Below the pieces are notes generated by a model. It saw only the letters and a list, made by a program, of their open reading frames with translations, did not search any database and was not told the DNA's origin. DNA of 64,000 bases, taken from Liquidambar formosana. Taxonomy: Eukaryota; Streptophyta; Magnoliopsida; Saxifragales; Altingiaceae. Positions within the stretch are counted from its first letter, which is position 1; the number at the start of each line of letters is the position of its first letter. The translations under genes were made by a program, and so were the position numbers. The stretch covers positions 19,563,850 through 19,627,849 of the forward strand of contig CM077832.1 in assembly GCA_039720395.1 (NCBI GenBank). Direction: 5' to 3'. Of the stretch, positions 10,138 through 21,800 are shown one piece after another.

Positions 10138-11560
10138 ATGATCGACGAAAGAATTAGTGAGGGGCACTTTGACCTTGAGGCTTGCCTGAAAGCCATCATG
10201 ACCAAGCTCGATCATACCGCTGAGACCTCTGATACCGCATTGAAAATGTCTTAAGAGAACCAACAGAAGATGATGGATCTTGAACAAAATGGTTCTAAGG
10301 CCCATTCCTCGGGTATACCTCATGGGGCTGGCACCGAAGAGGGATCTCAATCCAATGAGAACACCAAGACAAGGGGGGAAAGTAGTTTGAAGCCTGTGGT
10401 CATCAACCTAGAAGGAGAAACCAAAGGGAAAGGTTCTAGCAGTGATTCCGTGTTAGCTAGCAAGGTAGAAGCATTGGAGAGAACTATAAAAGGGATTCGT
10501 AGGGCCGATGACATGGTCGATGTGCGGACTTTATCTCTGTTTCCAACGGCTCGTATTCCATTGCAATTTAAGATGCCAGAGTTACAGAAATTCGATGGGA
10601 CGGGTTGCCCTAAGACTCATTTGAAGATGTATGTGCGAGCCATGCACCCTCGAGGGGCCACTGACGAGCTTTTAGCTTAAATGTTCCATGAAACCTTAGC
10701 CACTTCTGCTTTGAAATGGTTCTTATCCTTAGACGAGAACAGAACTTTGAAATGGTTCTTATCCTTGGACGAGAACAGAACTCGGACTTGGGAAGACATA
10801 TGCAATGAGTTCTCGGAGCACTACAAGTACAACATAGAGGTGGATGTTACCCGGAGAGACCTAGAAACTACCAAGCAAGGGGCTCATGAAACTTTCTCCG
10901 CTTACATTACAAGGTGGAGACAAAAGGCATCGAGAATGACGGATAGACCAAATGAGGGGGACCAAATTCTGCTAGTGGTTAAGAACTTGCTACCCGTGTA
11001 TCACAAGCACTTATTTGCCTACTATTTCCTGAATTTCAAAGCTCTCATTGGGGCTAGCACACAGGTTGAGGTTGCTATTAATGATGGGACAATCAAAACT
11101 GAGGAAGTGAGGAGTCGCAAGACAAACTTTACTGGGAAGAACAATGCTGAGGTCAACACCATAACTCAACCCATTCAACCCTTCTCTCTCAATGATGTCA
11201 ACCCACCTTGCCAATTCACTGATCTATTCATGCCACTCGAAAGAGTCCTTGAAAAGCTCATAAGCTGTGACCTATTGAAGCCACTCGACCCAAGACCCCC
11301 ACCAAATCCCTTACCCAAGAACTACAACGAGAATAAGTACTGCAAGTACCACCAATCCAAAGGCCATGCCACCAACCGTTGTATTCGCCTTCGCCACCAA
11401 GTCCAAGACATCATTGATAAGCAAGTCATCTCACCCCCAACCCGTCCAAATGTCACCCGTAAACCTCTCCCATCTCACAACAACACACCCCCACCTAACA
11501 CTATAAATGCCATTGGGCTTGAATCCTCTCGCCCTCGTCGGCCCATAAGACAATACACTC
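10138..11560 (+). pseudogene. gag: E2 gag, broken and truncated
   Basis: Gag would form the particle and package the RNA. The ATG at 10138 starts an acidic N-terminus. A retrotransposon gag domain follows (FKMPELQKFDGTGCPKTHLK ... TWEDICNEFSEHYKYN), then the first C-x2-H-x4-H-x4-C knuckle (CKYHQSKGHATNRC). Lesions are TAA at 10252-10254 and at 10678-10680 (both look like CAA to TAA) and a 36-bp tandem duplication at 10711-10782. E4 inserts at 11560, removing the second knuckle and protease from this stretch. Confidence 0.9.
10711..10782 (+). repeat. 36-bp tandem duplication inside E2 gag
   Basis: 10711-10746 and 10747-10782 are copies with one difference. The encoded LKWFLSLDENRT is repeated twice in frame. 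E3, E5 and E6 have one copy, so the duplication is specific to E2. Confidence 0.92.
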
Positions 11561-11965
11561 TGTCACACCCCATTTTTGTCACCTTAGCTAGGACATATCA
11601 TTTCATGTAGGATTTTGAGTCCTTTTTGAGTCTAGTCTTTTGCATTGAGTTTCTATGGCATTGAATATCATGTGTATGAATTTTGAAGTGATTTGGAGTT
11701 CATTTCGATAGTCCATAAGAACTTTTGCGACTTTAAGGGCATAATCGTCTTTTAAGCCGTATATTTTCCATTTGACCTTGGAATGAATCCCGAGTCATCC
11801 CATCAAGTTCATATGGTTATATAGAGTCTATATATAGGTTCAATTTCATGAATTAATGGTTTAAGATCAATTCGGCTCGTAATGGTTCGGGCTGGCTAAA
11901 AGACCCTTTATTGGTTTGCTCAAATTGACTCATAAGACCCAATCAATTTTCTCTTATTTAACTTC
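11561..11965 (+). repeat. E4 5' LTR, first part (split by E3)
   Basis: Starts TGTCACACCCC but soon diverges from the type I LTRs (TTTTTGTCACCTTAGC). It ends at ACTTC, where E3 is inserted, and continues at 28873 after the duplicated ACTTC. With the second part the LTR is about 1.95 kb, shorter than the type I LTRs. Confidence 0.9.
11961..11965 (+). repeat. Target-site duplication of E3, left copy (ACTTC)
   Basis: ACTTC directly precedes the E3 5' LTR. An identical ACTTC follows the 3' LTR at 28868-28872. Five bp is the usual size for Ty3/gypsy integrases. The E4 LTR sequence reads on across the two copies. Confidence 0.95.
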
Positions 11966-14749
11966 TGTCACACCCCATTTTTGCACCACCTTACTAGGGC
12001 TCATCATTTCATGCATGTTTTTGTTTTGTTTTTGAGTCTAGTCACTTGCATTAGTTTTCTAGAGTCACAAGGACAATGGATATGAATTTTGGTTCAAATT
12101 GGAGTTGATCTTGAGGGATAATAAGAGCTTTTGTGACTTGAGGGGCATAATCGTCTTTTAAGTCCCAAACTTTTCATTTGACTTTGGAATGATCTCCAAA
12201 TTGTCAATTGGAGTTCATATGGATGCATAAGAGGTATTTTTAGTGTCAATTTGGTAAGTCAATGGCTCGGGATTAAAATGGCTCGATGTGGTTCAAGTTG
12301 GTTAATTGACCCTTCCTTGGGTTAGCTCTAATTGACTCACAATTACCAACCAAATCTTTTCAAATTGACTTTCATTAGTCATCATTTTACCCTCAAAAGT
12401 GTTTCATGAAGTTCAATTTTGATATGGCCTGATGATGAGTTTAGTGTGGTTATTTACGGATTATCCTTGAAGAATTAGTGCGAATCACAGCATGAGATTT
12501 TTGGTTAAAATGAAAAGAAAATTATTTTATTAAATTAGCCATTTTTATCATGACACTAACACGTGTACGTATGTGATGAGTGTGTGTACGCACATACGAT
12601 ACATGTGCATGCGTGTTAGCGGTCAGTCTCCCAATTTTTATAAAAGACAATTTCCTTTTCCTATTCAGATTAGAAGTCTTTTATCATTATAAAATACCTT
12701 TTGATTATTCTCCAAGGAAACCTAGTCCAGGAAGGAAAGGGAAACTCCAGATTTCAGCTAAAAATACTCTCTTAATGTCTTTAAACAAGAGAGGAGAAGA
12801 GGGTTTGGAGGGAGTGAAATTCGTCATAATTCAGCAGCAGATTTTCTGAAAACCAGCAGTCGTATTTCAATCATAACTTTTTCATCCGAAGTCAGAATTT
12901 GATGAAATTGGTCTTGTTAGAAAGATAATTCAATTCTCTACAACTTTGTATTTCGCAAGCTTGGTCCAAATCCAACGTTTTCATACCCAAAAACGCGATT
13001 GAAGTTGCTGCTGCTGCAAAGTGACGAGAATCACTTTTTCTTTTCTCTTGTTCTCTTTTTGTTTTCTATTTCTTTTCAAAGTTGAGTGAGTTTTGATCTC
13101 TTTGCTGTGATACCACTTTGACAAAGAGGAGGATTCGTGTTGGTTTGATTCACTCTAAAGACCTGAGGAGCCACGAACAATTACAAACACAAGGGGAGCC
13201 ACTTCCTAAGGTATTCTCCTTCTCTATTCAAGCTTAAACTAGGTTCTCATATGGGTTAGGCTTATTGCATGTTAAAGGTGACTTTTTTATCATGTATTAA
13301 CACTCTAGCTAGTTAATATACATGGAATATCTATTTTTTATCTACTGTTTAGCATGCTTTAGGGCTGTCCTTTAGGTTTTTAATGCATAGTTATGATTCT
13401 TGTGCTCCTGCTTGTCCTTGTGCTAGGATTAGTGTCATTGCATGTTAGAGTTAGGATTTTCATCATGTTATATTGCTTTAGTTAGTTAATATGCATGATT
13501 TAATTTCTGTTTAGTTTGGTTTTAGCATGATTAAAGTATGTTTTGTATGTTTTTAAGCATATTTGTGAGTTTAGGGTTTTAGAGTCATTGTTTCGTGTTT
13601 GTTTTCATATAGCATGATAAAGTAGACTTTTTTATTTGGTTTTTCTTCGTGTTTGCTGTATATGTTTTTCATATGGAGTAAACATGATAGTTTTGCATGC
13701 ATGTTAGTATGTTTTAGGGTTTTTATGCATGATATGGTTCTAGGAATATGTTAGGACTTATTATTGTTCGCTGTTTTTGCTATTGGCATGCTTAGTGGAT
13801 GATTTTAGGTCATAATACTATTCTGTCCAGATTTGCATGTTAGTGTTTTTGCATGGTTTTGAGCACTTGTAAGGGTGCAAATAGGTGTGGTATTTGTCCT
13901 ATGGCAAATAGGGCTGCTTATGTCTGAAATGGCTAAATGCTTGGAGCTAATTGCGCTCAGGTAAGTGGGTGTGAAGGTCCCCCAATTCACCTTTCTTCTT
14001 AACTCATTCTCTTCTCCCTATTTAGGGTTAATTTTTAATATGATCCTATGGTTTAATTAGAGGTTTCCTTAACCAACAAAATTCTGGTTTTTATTAAAGT
14101 TTCCATTTTGTGGATTTCTTTCCTAAAATCAAACTTTCTATCATATTCAACTCTTTTGATCAAATAAGGAAACCTAGGGTTTTTACCATAGGTTTGTATT
14201 AGGATTTAACCTTAGTTCTAATCGAACTACGTGGACTTTGATCCATGTATTTCGTTGCATGGTACGTAGGCGCTCTTCGTGAGGCTTAAGTTCGTTCTAG
14301 GATCCAAGCATCCTAGGTTTATTTTTGTTTTCTTTTCTTCTTTTTCTTTTTCTGTTTTTATGTGCTTATTATGCATGGATGGATGAATGGAATATATGAT
14401 ATGCATGCAATTCTTGTGATGATATACTTGCTGATTTTTGTATGGGAAAGATCTTAATTTAGCCCAAATGAACTGAGAGACCGAAAGGGTGACATGGGTG
14501 CCTATAGGCTTTGCCTAGAACCTTCCCATGTCATAACTTAGCCTCCGAATCCCCGATTTCTTTGGTTTTCAAAAGATTGGTTTTTGCCTTTCCTTTTTTT
14601 ATGGAGTCATTCAAATTGTTTTCTTAAAACAAACTATTTTTAGGGTTTTCCTTGTTTCCTTTAAAAAATAAGGTGGCGACTCCTTTCCTTTTTCTTTTTC
14701 AAACCCATTTTCTTTCAATCCCTTGTGGGCCCAATTTTCGGGGTTCACA
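11966..14749 (+). repeat. 5' LTR of E3 (type I)
   Basis: TGTCACACCCC...GGTTCACA, 2784 bp. It carries the G-box tract (G-box 12560-12565), a splice donor CAG|GTAAGT (GT at 13961) and the 3' hairpin (14491-14532). Its TATA box reads TAAAAAT (12759-12765), where the 3' LTR of the same element has TATAAAT. Confidence 0.96.
12759..12765 (+). promoter_or_regulatory. Mutated TATA box in the E3 5' LTR
   Basis: GCTAAAAATACTC here against GCTATAAATACTC in every other type I LTR. The single T-to-A change removes the TATA core in the one LTR that would drive genomic RNA. Confidence 0.75.
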
Positions 14750-14752
14750 GTT

Positions 14753-14770
14753 TGGCGACTCCACTGGGGA
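14753..14770 (+). other. Primer-binding site of E3
   Basis: TGGCGACTCCACTGGGGA, 3 bases after the LTR end. The same 18 bases occur at 30412, 41603 and 53242. Likely primer tRNA-Arg, by recalled similarity. Confidence 0.85.
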
Positions 14771-15625
14771 TTTGTGGGCTAGACTCTATAAAGTTTAATT
14801 GGGCTAGGTTAATTTCTTATGTTTAATTAAAATCAATCACATTGCATCCGCTTGATTCTGTGCTTTCATTTATTGCATTGTGTGCGCAAACTCTTGCATG
14901 CTAGGATCGATGTCCCTCGATGTATCCTTGCCAACGATCGGCCTAGTCTCAACCTTGGTTTTCCTGATTCCATGTGTTGGGGCGAAAGCTATCAACCTCT
15001 CTTGCCTAGTACCCTTGGGCTTGCCTTTGGGTATATTAAATAAGTTAATCACGTACTGCTGGACCCACGCGGCGTTCCTGATGCCACATGTGGTTAGGTA
15101 TAAGGATTGCTCAAGCAAGTGAAGGACCCTAGCCTACCCTTATCATTAGTCCATATAGACAGACTTGTAGGACACTACGGTCTCACCTTTATGCACCCAC
15201 AATTGTTTGTAATGATGCTATGCTGTGTTTGTGGTGTGAAGCTTCATATCTTATGCCCTTAATATAGACCTTTAAACCCTAGCCTTCGTTAAGGCCATAG
15301 GTTAGGAGGAATAAATTAAGGAAATAGGATGTAAAGCTATGTTTGTGATGTGCTAGTCCTAGGGGATTAATTAAACCTAATTGAAGGACTCTATGCCCTA
15401 TTCTTTAAAACATACCCTTAATCCATGACCCCTGTAAAGGTAATTGGATAAAAGGAATGAATTAATTGAACATGGTGTAGAGACCGAATTCATTAAGGAA
15501 AATATGGAGGTTTAGGACAGATCCTTAGGCTAAAGGTTAAAACTTTTCTATCCATAGACGTGCTGGCTTAGATCCGCAATCCACAAGGGCGTCTAGTGAG
15601 TGTTGAGTCTACCCATCAGACAGAC
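14771..15625 (+). other. Untranslated leader of E3
   Basis: 855 bp to the first gag ATG. The overlapping ~80-codon ORFs at 14870-15122 on both strands are not supported as genes (see the E2 leader). The last part before gag is pyrimidine-rich and ends CTATCCATAG, a possible splice acceptor. Confidence 0.7.
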
Positions 15626-18600
15626 ATGGCTGACGAAAGAACTAGTGAGGGGCACTTTGACCTTGAGGCTTGCCTGAAAGCCATCATGACCAAGCTTGAC
15701 CATACCGCCGAGACATCCGATACCGCATTGAAAATGGCTCAAGAGAACCAACAGAAGATGGCGGATCTTGAACAAAATGGCTCTAAGGCCCATTCCTCGG
15801 GTATACCTCATGGGGCTGGCACCAAAGAGGGACCTCAATCCAATGAGAACACCAAGACAGGGGGGAAAGTAGCTCGAAACCTGAGGTCACCGACCTAGAA
15901 GGGGAAGCCAAGGGGAAAGGTTCTAGCAGTGATTCCGTGTTAGCTAGCAAGGTAGAAGCATTGGAGAGAACTATAAAAGGGATTCGCAGGGCTAATGACA
16001 TGGTCGATGTGCGGACTCTATCCCTGTTTCCAACGGCTCGTATTCCACTACAATTCAAGATGCCGGAGTTAGAAAAGTTCGATGGGACGGGTTGCCCTAA
16101 GACTCATTTGAAGATGTACGTGCGAGCTATGCACCCTCGAAGGGCTACTGACGAGCTTTTAGCTCAAATGTTCCATGAAACCTTAGCCACTTCTGCTTTG
16201 AAATGGTTTTTATCCTTGGATGAGAATAGAACCCGGACTTGGGAAGACATATGCAATGAGTTTTCAGAGCACTACAAGTATAACACAGAGGTGGACGTTA
16301 CTCGAAGGGACCTAGAAACTACCAAGCAAGGGGCTCATGAAACTTTCTCCGCTTACATTACAAGGTGGAGACAAAAGGCGTCGAGAATGACGGATAGGCC
16401 AAATGAGGAGGACCAAATTCAGCTGGTGGTTAAGAACTTGCTGCCCGTGTACCACAAGCACCTATTTGCCCACTATTTCCCAAATTTCAAAGCTCTCATT
16501 GGGGCTGGCACGCAGGTTGAAGATGCTATCAATGATGGGACAATCAAGACTGAGGAAGTGAGGAGTCACAAGACAAACTTTACTGGGAAGACCAATGCCG
16601 AGGTCAACACCATAACTCAACCAATCCAACCCATTTCTCTCAATGATGTCAACCCACCTCGCCAATTCACTGACCTATTCATGCCACTCGAAAGAGTCCT
16701 TGAAAAGCCCATAAGTCGTGACCTATTGAAGCCACTCGACCCAAGACCTCCACCAAATCCCTTACCCAAGAGCTACAATGAGAATGAGTACTGCAAGTAC
16801 CACCAATCCAAAGGCCATGCCACCAATCGCTGTATTCGCCTTCGCCACCAAGTCCAAGACCTCATTGACAAGCAAGTCATTTCACCACCAACCCGTCCAA
16901 ATGTCACCCGTAATCCTCTCCCATCACACAACAACACACCCCCACCTAACACCATAAATGCCATTGGGGTTGAATCCTCTCGCCCTCGCCATCCCATAAG
17001 ACAATACATTCCGTTCCCCATGACCTTAACCCGTCTCTTCACCATTTGCCGCAATAACAGCCTTATCATGCCACTTCCACCAAAGCCCAGACCATCAACC
17101 CCTCACCAATATTGCCAATACCATCGTGCACCCGGCCATGACACCGAGGCTTGTTCTATACTAAAGAAGATCATCCAAGACCTCATTGACTAAAAGGTTT
17201 TGTTGTTGCCAAAGAAATCTATCCAACAAGAGCTGAAAGAAAGATATGAAGCAGGAGATCCTCAGGTTGGCCTATTAGGTGAAGCGTCGGGGAAATATGA
17301 TTACTATATGCTGTACTCAAGCCCAAGTCCGATATCAGATGAGCCGATAGTTCCTTCAGGTTGGGATGACTTGCCGACAGAGAATGGAGAGCATCGACAT
17401 GATAGAATGGGATGACTTGATGAATGACTCCGAGGAAGTCCATGACATATGGGCTAGCGATGATGAGTTGGACCATATAACCAGAGGGGGTCGTCATTTC
17501 AAGCCTCCCCACCTAGAATCTGAAAATCCGTTGGAAGATTTGGAAGGGCAGAGGCGTCCTAGCTTGCAAGAAGAAGAGGATGAAGTGCTTAGGCAGCTGA
17601 AGAAGACCAATGCCAACATTACTATTTGGGGCTTGCTCATGGCCTCGCATAAGCACAGACAGACCGTGTTGAAACAGTTGAATCAGATACAAGTGCCCGT
17701 TGACACATCCCCCGAGGGATTGGTACATTTGGTGAATCCAACTCCCAAGAACTCAACCATCGTGTTCACCGATGTAGACCTACCTAAAAGCGGGCCGAGC
17801 CATTCTCAAGCTCTCTATGTGACCGTTGACACTATGGGGAAGAGGGTTCCCACCGTTCTTATCGACAATGGGTCCGCACTGAATGTATGTCCTCTCCGAA
17901 CTGCCACTGTTTTGGGTTTGGGACCCACTGATTTCACGCCATCTGGGCAGACCGTAAGAGCTTATGACAACACCCGCCGAGAAGTAATAGGGGTAGTTAC
18001 TTTGCCTCTTATCATGGGACCCACTGAATTTAGGGTGGAATTCCAAGTGTTAGATGTGCCGTCATGTTTCAACTTGCTGTTGGGCCGACCTTGGATCCAT
18101 CCCGCTGGGGCTGTGCCATCTTCACTCCATCAAAAGGTGAAGTTTCCATATGAAGGAGCCACAGTAACGCTTCAAGGGGACTATGAATTGAAACTCGCAG
18201 GTGTGCCTATATGTGAGATACAACCTGAATCAGCAGCGATACCGCTATCTGGGTTTGATTATGTCCAATGCATTGAGAAAGAGCTGAATGAATCATCACG
18301 CCATTACTCTTCTATAAAGCAGTACATCCCATATACTTTTTATCCAAGTTCCGACCCAGCCGTGGCAGATAAAAGTTTTGGTGATAGATACTTCACAGAA
18401 GGGCCGAATCCTCAAAGTTTGACAAGTTGGTACCACTCTATCCAAGATCTATATGGAAGCTTGAAAGAGGAAGACTGGGCAGAGAACCTTGATGCGGGGG
18501 CTATGACTGAAACGTTCCAAAACATAATCCTCACCGTGGAAGACTCGACCATTGAAGAACTCCAGGGTTCATCCATTAGCCATGCTACCGTGCCATTCCT

Positions 18601-18679
18601 GAATTGGTACCTTGAATGTGGTGTCATTGCGGAGATCCATGAAGAAGAAGACATTGGCCTACCTGATAGCAGCTTGTAG
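15626..18679 (+). pseudogene. gag-pro: E3 gag-protease, broken, with a foreign 177-bp segment
   Basis: Gag domain (LEKFDGTGCPKTHLK) followed by two CHHC knuckles (CKYHQSKGHATNRC and CQYHRAPGHDTEAC), then a retropepsin-like protease with the active-site motif LIDNGSALN (Asp codon 17864-17866). Lesions: one-base deletion near 15860, TAA at 17191-17193, one-base insertion near 17383. At 18286-18462 a 177-bp segment replaces about 462 bp found in E6. The replaced part includes a G-patch-like motif (FFPGMGLGRRQQGI), so E3 lacks it, yet the frame stays open to the TAG at 18677-18679. That stop overlaps the intron donor. Confidence 0.9.
18286..18462 (+). other. 177-bp unrelated in-frame segment in E3 pro
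   Basis: It encodes a 59-residue stretch (for example IKQYIPYTFYPSSDPAVADK) not seen in any other copy in the window. It sits between GAGCT and GAAAGAGGA, where E5 and E6 have the G-patch region. 177 bp and the replaced ~462 bp are both multiples of 3. The source is unknown; filler DNA or a captured host fragment are both possible. Confidence 0.8.
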
Positions 18680-18846
18680 GTGTCTTAGTTTAGTAATATT
18701 TCCCTAATTCAATAAGATGTATCTACTTTACTCACTTTGTGGAGTCATAGTATTGATACAGATTTGTTTGTTTTCCTTCTTTCTTTTGTGTGTCATTCCC
18801 ATTATTCCTAGTCAATAAAGTGTGCTTTCTTTCTCTATATATGCAG
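18676..18846 (+). other. Gag-pro/pol intron of E3 with an internal AATAAA
   Basis: Donor GTAGGT at 18676, acceptor TATATGCAG ending 18846, 171 nt. Splicing joins ...SS-TT to T-GTC and leads in frame into MDIYGMDIDPRND. Without splicing translation stops at the TAG inside the donor. An AATAAAGTGTG polyadenylation-like signal is at 18814-18819. An intron between protease and RT is known for Ogre elements. The matching introns are at 34473-34639, 48264-48434 and 57449-57619. Confidence 0.82.
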
Positions 18847-18865
18847 TGTCTCTTTTCTCTCGTCT

Positions 18866-21800
18866 ATGGATATTTATGGCATGGATATAGATCCTAGGAA
18901 CGATGTCCCCCCGAAGCTCGTTGAGCAAAGGAAAAGGGGCGTCACCGAACCTAATATGGATGAATTGGAATCAATCAACTTAGGGACGAATGAATTGCCA
19001 AGAATAGTTAAAATTGGGAAAACCCTCTCCCCCGTTGAAAAAGAAAAGATGATCTCCCTCTTGAAAGCCAACATTATGGCTTTTGCATGGTCATATGAAG
19101 ACATGACTGGCATCGACCCCGATATTGTGCAACACTATATCCCCACTAATTCCCTAAAGAAGCCGGTAAAGCAGAAACTCAGAAGATTAAAACCAGAATG
19201 GGCTCTAAAAGTAAAAGAAGAGGTAACTAAACAACTAGACGCGGGTTTCCTCCAAGTTGTGGAGTACCCCGAGTGGTTGTCGAATATAGTGCCTGTGCCT
19301 AAAAAAGATGGGAAAGTGAGGATGTGTGTCGATTTCCGAGATCTCAACGCCGCGAGCCCTAAGGATGACTTTCCTTTACCCCATATCGACGTGTTGGTGG
19401 ATAGTACAGTGGGACATGCACTCCTCTCCTTCATGGACGGATTCTCCGGGTATAACCAGATAAAGATGGCGCCTCAAGACATGGAGAAAACAGCCTTTAT
19501 CACGCAATGGGGAACGTACTGTTACAAGGTAATGCCTTTTGGCTTAAGAAACGCTGGGGCTACTTACCAAAGAGCAGCTACGACCTTATTGCATGATATG
19601 ATCCATAAGGAAGTAGAGGTTTATGTCGATGATATGATCGTGAAGTCCGTGGATAGAGAAGGGCATTTCAAGGCACTAGAGAAATTCCTAGAGCGAGCAA
19701 AAAAGTACAACCTCCGTCTCAACCCACAGAAGTGCGCTTTTGGTGTCACTGCAGGCAAGTTATTGGGGTTTATGATCACTCAGAGAGGTATCGAAGTGGA
19801 CCCAGGGAAGATAAAAGCTATTATGGAGATGGAGCCGCCTAGCACTGAGAAGCAGATCCGGGGTTTTCTGGGAAGAGTTCAATACATAAGCCGATTCATT
19901 GCCAACTTGACCATGGTTTGCGAACCAATCTTCAAATTGCTTAAGAAAGGTGTGCCAAAAGTATGGAACGAAGAATGCCAAGAGGCCTTTGAGACCATTA
20001 AGAGATACTTGAGCAATCCTCCAATCTTAGTTCCCCCACGGCAAGGTGCGCCGCTTTTGTTATACTTAACGGTCACCGAAACCGCGACGGGAGCTTTGTT
20101 AGCTCAATATCTTGAAGGATCTACAAAGGAGAATGCCATCTACTACCTAAGCAAGAAAATGACAGACTATGAAGTGAAGTACAATGCAATTGAAAAGGCT
20201 TGTGTGGCACTAGTATGGGCGACGCAGAAACTCCGGCACTACATGATGTCCTTCGAAGTGTTCTTGATAAGTCGCATGGACCCGTTGAAGTACCTGGTAG
20301 AAAGGCCAGTATTGTCATTCAGAACTGCTCGATGGTCAATTCTCCTCAATGAATTCGACATCAAGTACGTGAATCAGAAGTCTATCAAGGGAAGCGTCAT
20401 CGCAGACTACCTAGCCAGCTGTCCGGTGTCATCATCCGCTCCGTTCAACGATCAATTCCCAGATAAGGACGTGCTAGAGATTGGTAGAAAAACTTGGAGA
20501 GTATACTTCGATGGGGCAGCCAATAAGAAAGGTTATGGGATAGGAGTCCTGCTGGTCTCACCCGAAGAGGCATTTACACCGTTAGCGGTCAAGTTGGGGT
20601 TCGAAGCTACCAACAACATTGCTGAGTATGAGACTTGTATCCTAGCACTGGAAGCGGCACTTGAATTGGGGATCAAAGAATTGGAAGTGTTCGGGGACTC
20701 AGCACTAATCATTTGCCAGATAAAAGGGGAATGGAAAACTCGAGATGAGAAATTGTTGCCTTACCATGCCTATCTGGAAACTCTAACCAAGGAGTTCTCA
20801 GAGATAGAGTTCAACTACCTTTCAAGAAACAAGAACCAGTTCGCCGATGCTTTAGCGACCCTAGCATCCATGGTGGAGATACCTGAAGGGGGAAATGTGA
20901 AGCCGTTGGTGATAGAATGCCGAGACAAGCCTGTGTACTGTTGTGCAATCCGAGGAGGAGAGGTAAATGATGGCCACCCATGGTTCCATGACATAATGAA
21001 GTTCATTGAAGAAAGGGAGTACCTAGAAGGAGCATCTCGCATTGATAGAAAAACCCTAAGGCGATTGGTAAGTCACTATGTACTTTGTGGAGGAAAGCTA
21101 TATCGAAGGTTATACGACGGGATCCACCTGCTGTGTGTCACCGAGGAGGAAGCCGAGCATCTGATTAAAGAAATCCATGAAGGAACAGGGGCTCCGCACA
21201 TGAACGGCTATATGTTGGCTAAGAAAATCATGAGGCTAGGCTATTATTGGTCCACCATGGAAAGAGACTGCCACGCACATGTCAAGAAGTGCCACAAATG
21301 CCAACTGTTCGCCAGTGGACAACATTTGCCTTCTATGCCTTTAACGAGTATGTCATCACCTTGGCCATTCGCGGTATGGGGGATAGATATCATCGGACAG
21401 ATCAAGCCAAAGGCATCAAATGGGCATGAATACATCCTGGTCGCCATCGACTACTTCACTAAGTGGGTGGAAGCAGCGTCCTTCAAGACCTTGAATTCCA
21501 AGAAGATAGCACAGTTCATACAGCACAGCATCATCTATCGATATGGGGTACCGCATGAAGTTATCTCAGACAATGGCCAGCACTTTCAGAAAGAAACCCA
21601 TGAGCTCTTGCAAAAGTATGGCATAGTTCACCATCTGTCGTCGCCATACCGTCCTCAGACTAATGGAGCGGTGGAAGCAGCTAACAAGAACATCAAGAAG
21701 ATACTACAGAAGACTGCGGACTCACACACAGACTGGCATGAGAAGTTGCCATTGGCTCTATGGGGTTACAGAACATCAATAAGGTCGTCAACAGGGGCTA

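Larger units (their letters stand above)
6551..11560 (+). mobile_element. E2: left part of a Tat/Ogre-type element, cut by E4 inside gag
   Basis: 5' LTR, PBS, leader and the first part of gag. At 11561 the gag frame runs straight into the LTR start of E4. The remainder of E2 must lie right of the window, beyond E4, E5 and E6. Its coding sequence is close to E3, E5 and E6. Its LTR promoter module instead resembles that of E4. Confidence 0.88.

Noticed and set aside
14870..15122. Overlapping ~80-codon ORFs on both strands in the leader (also in E2, E5, E6)
   Set aside because: The E4 leader has single-base indels that break both frames while the DNA stays alignable, so the conservation is of leader sequence.
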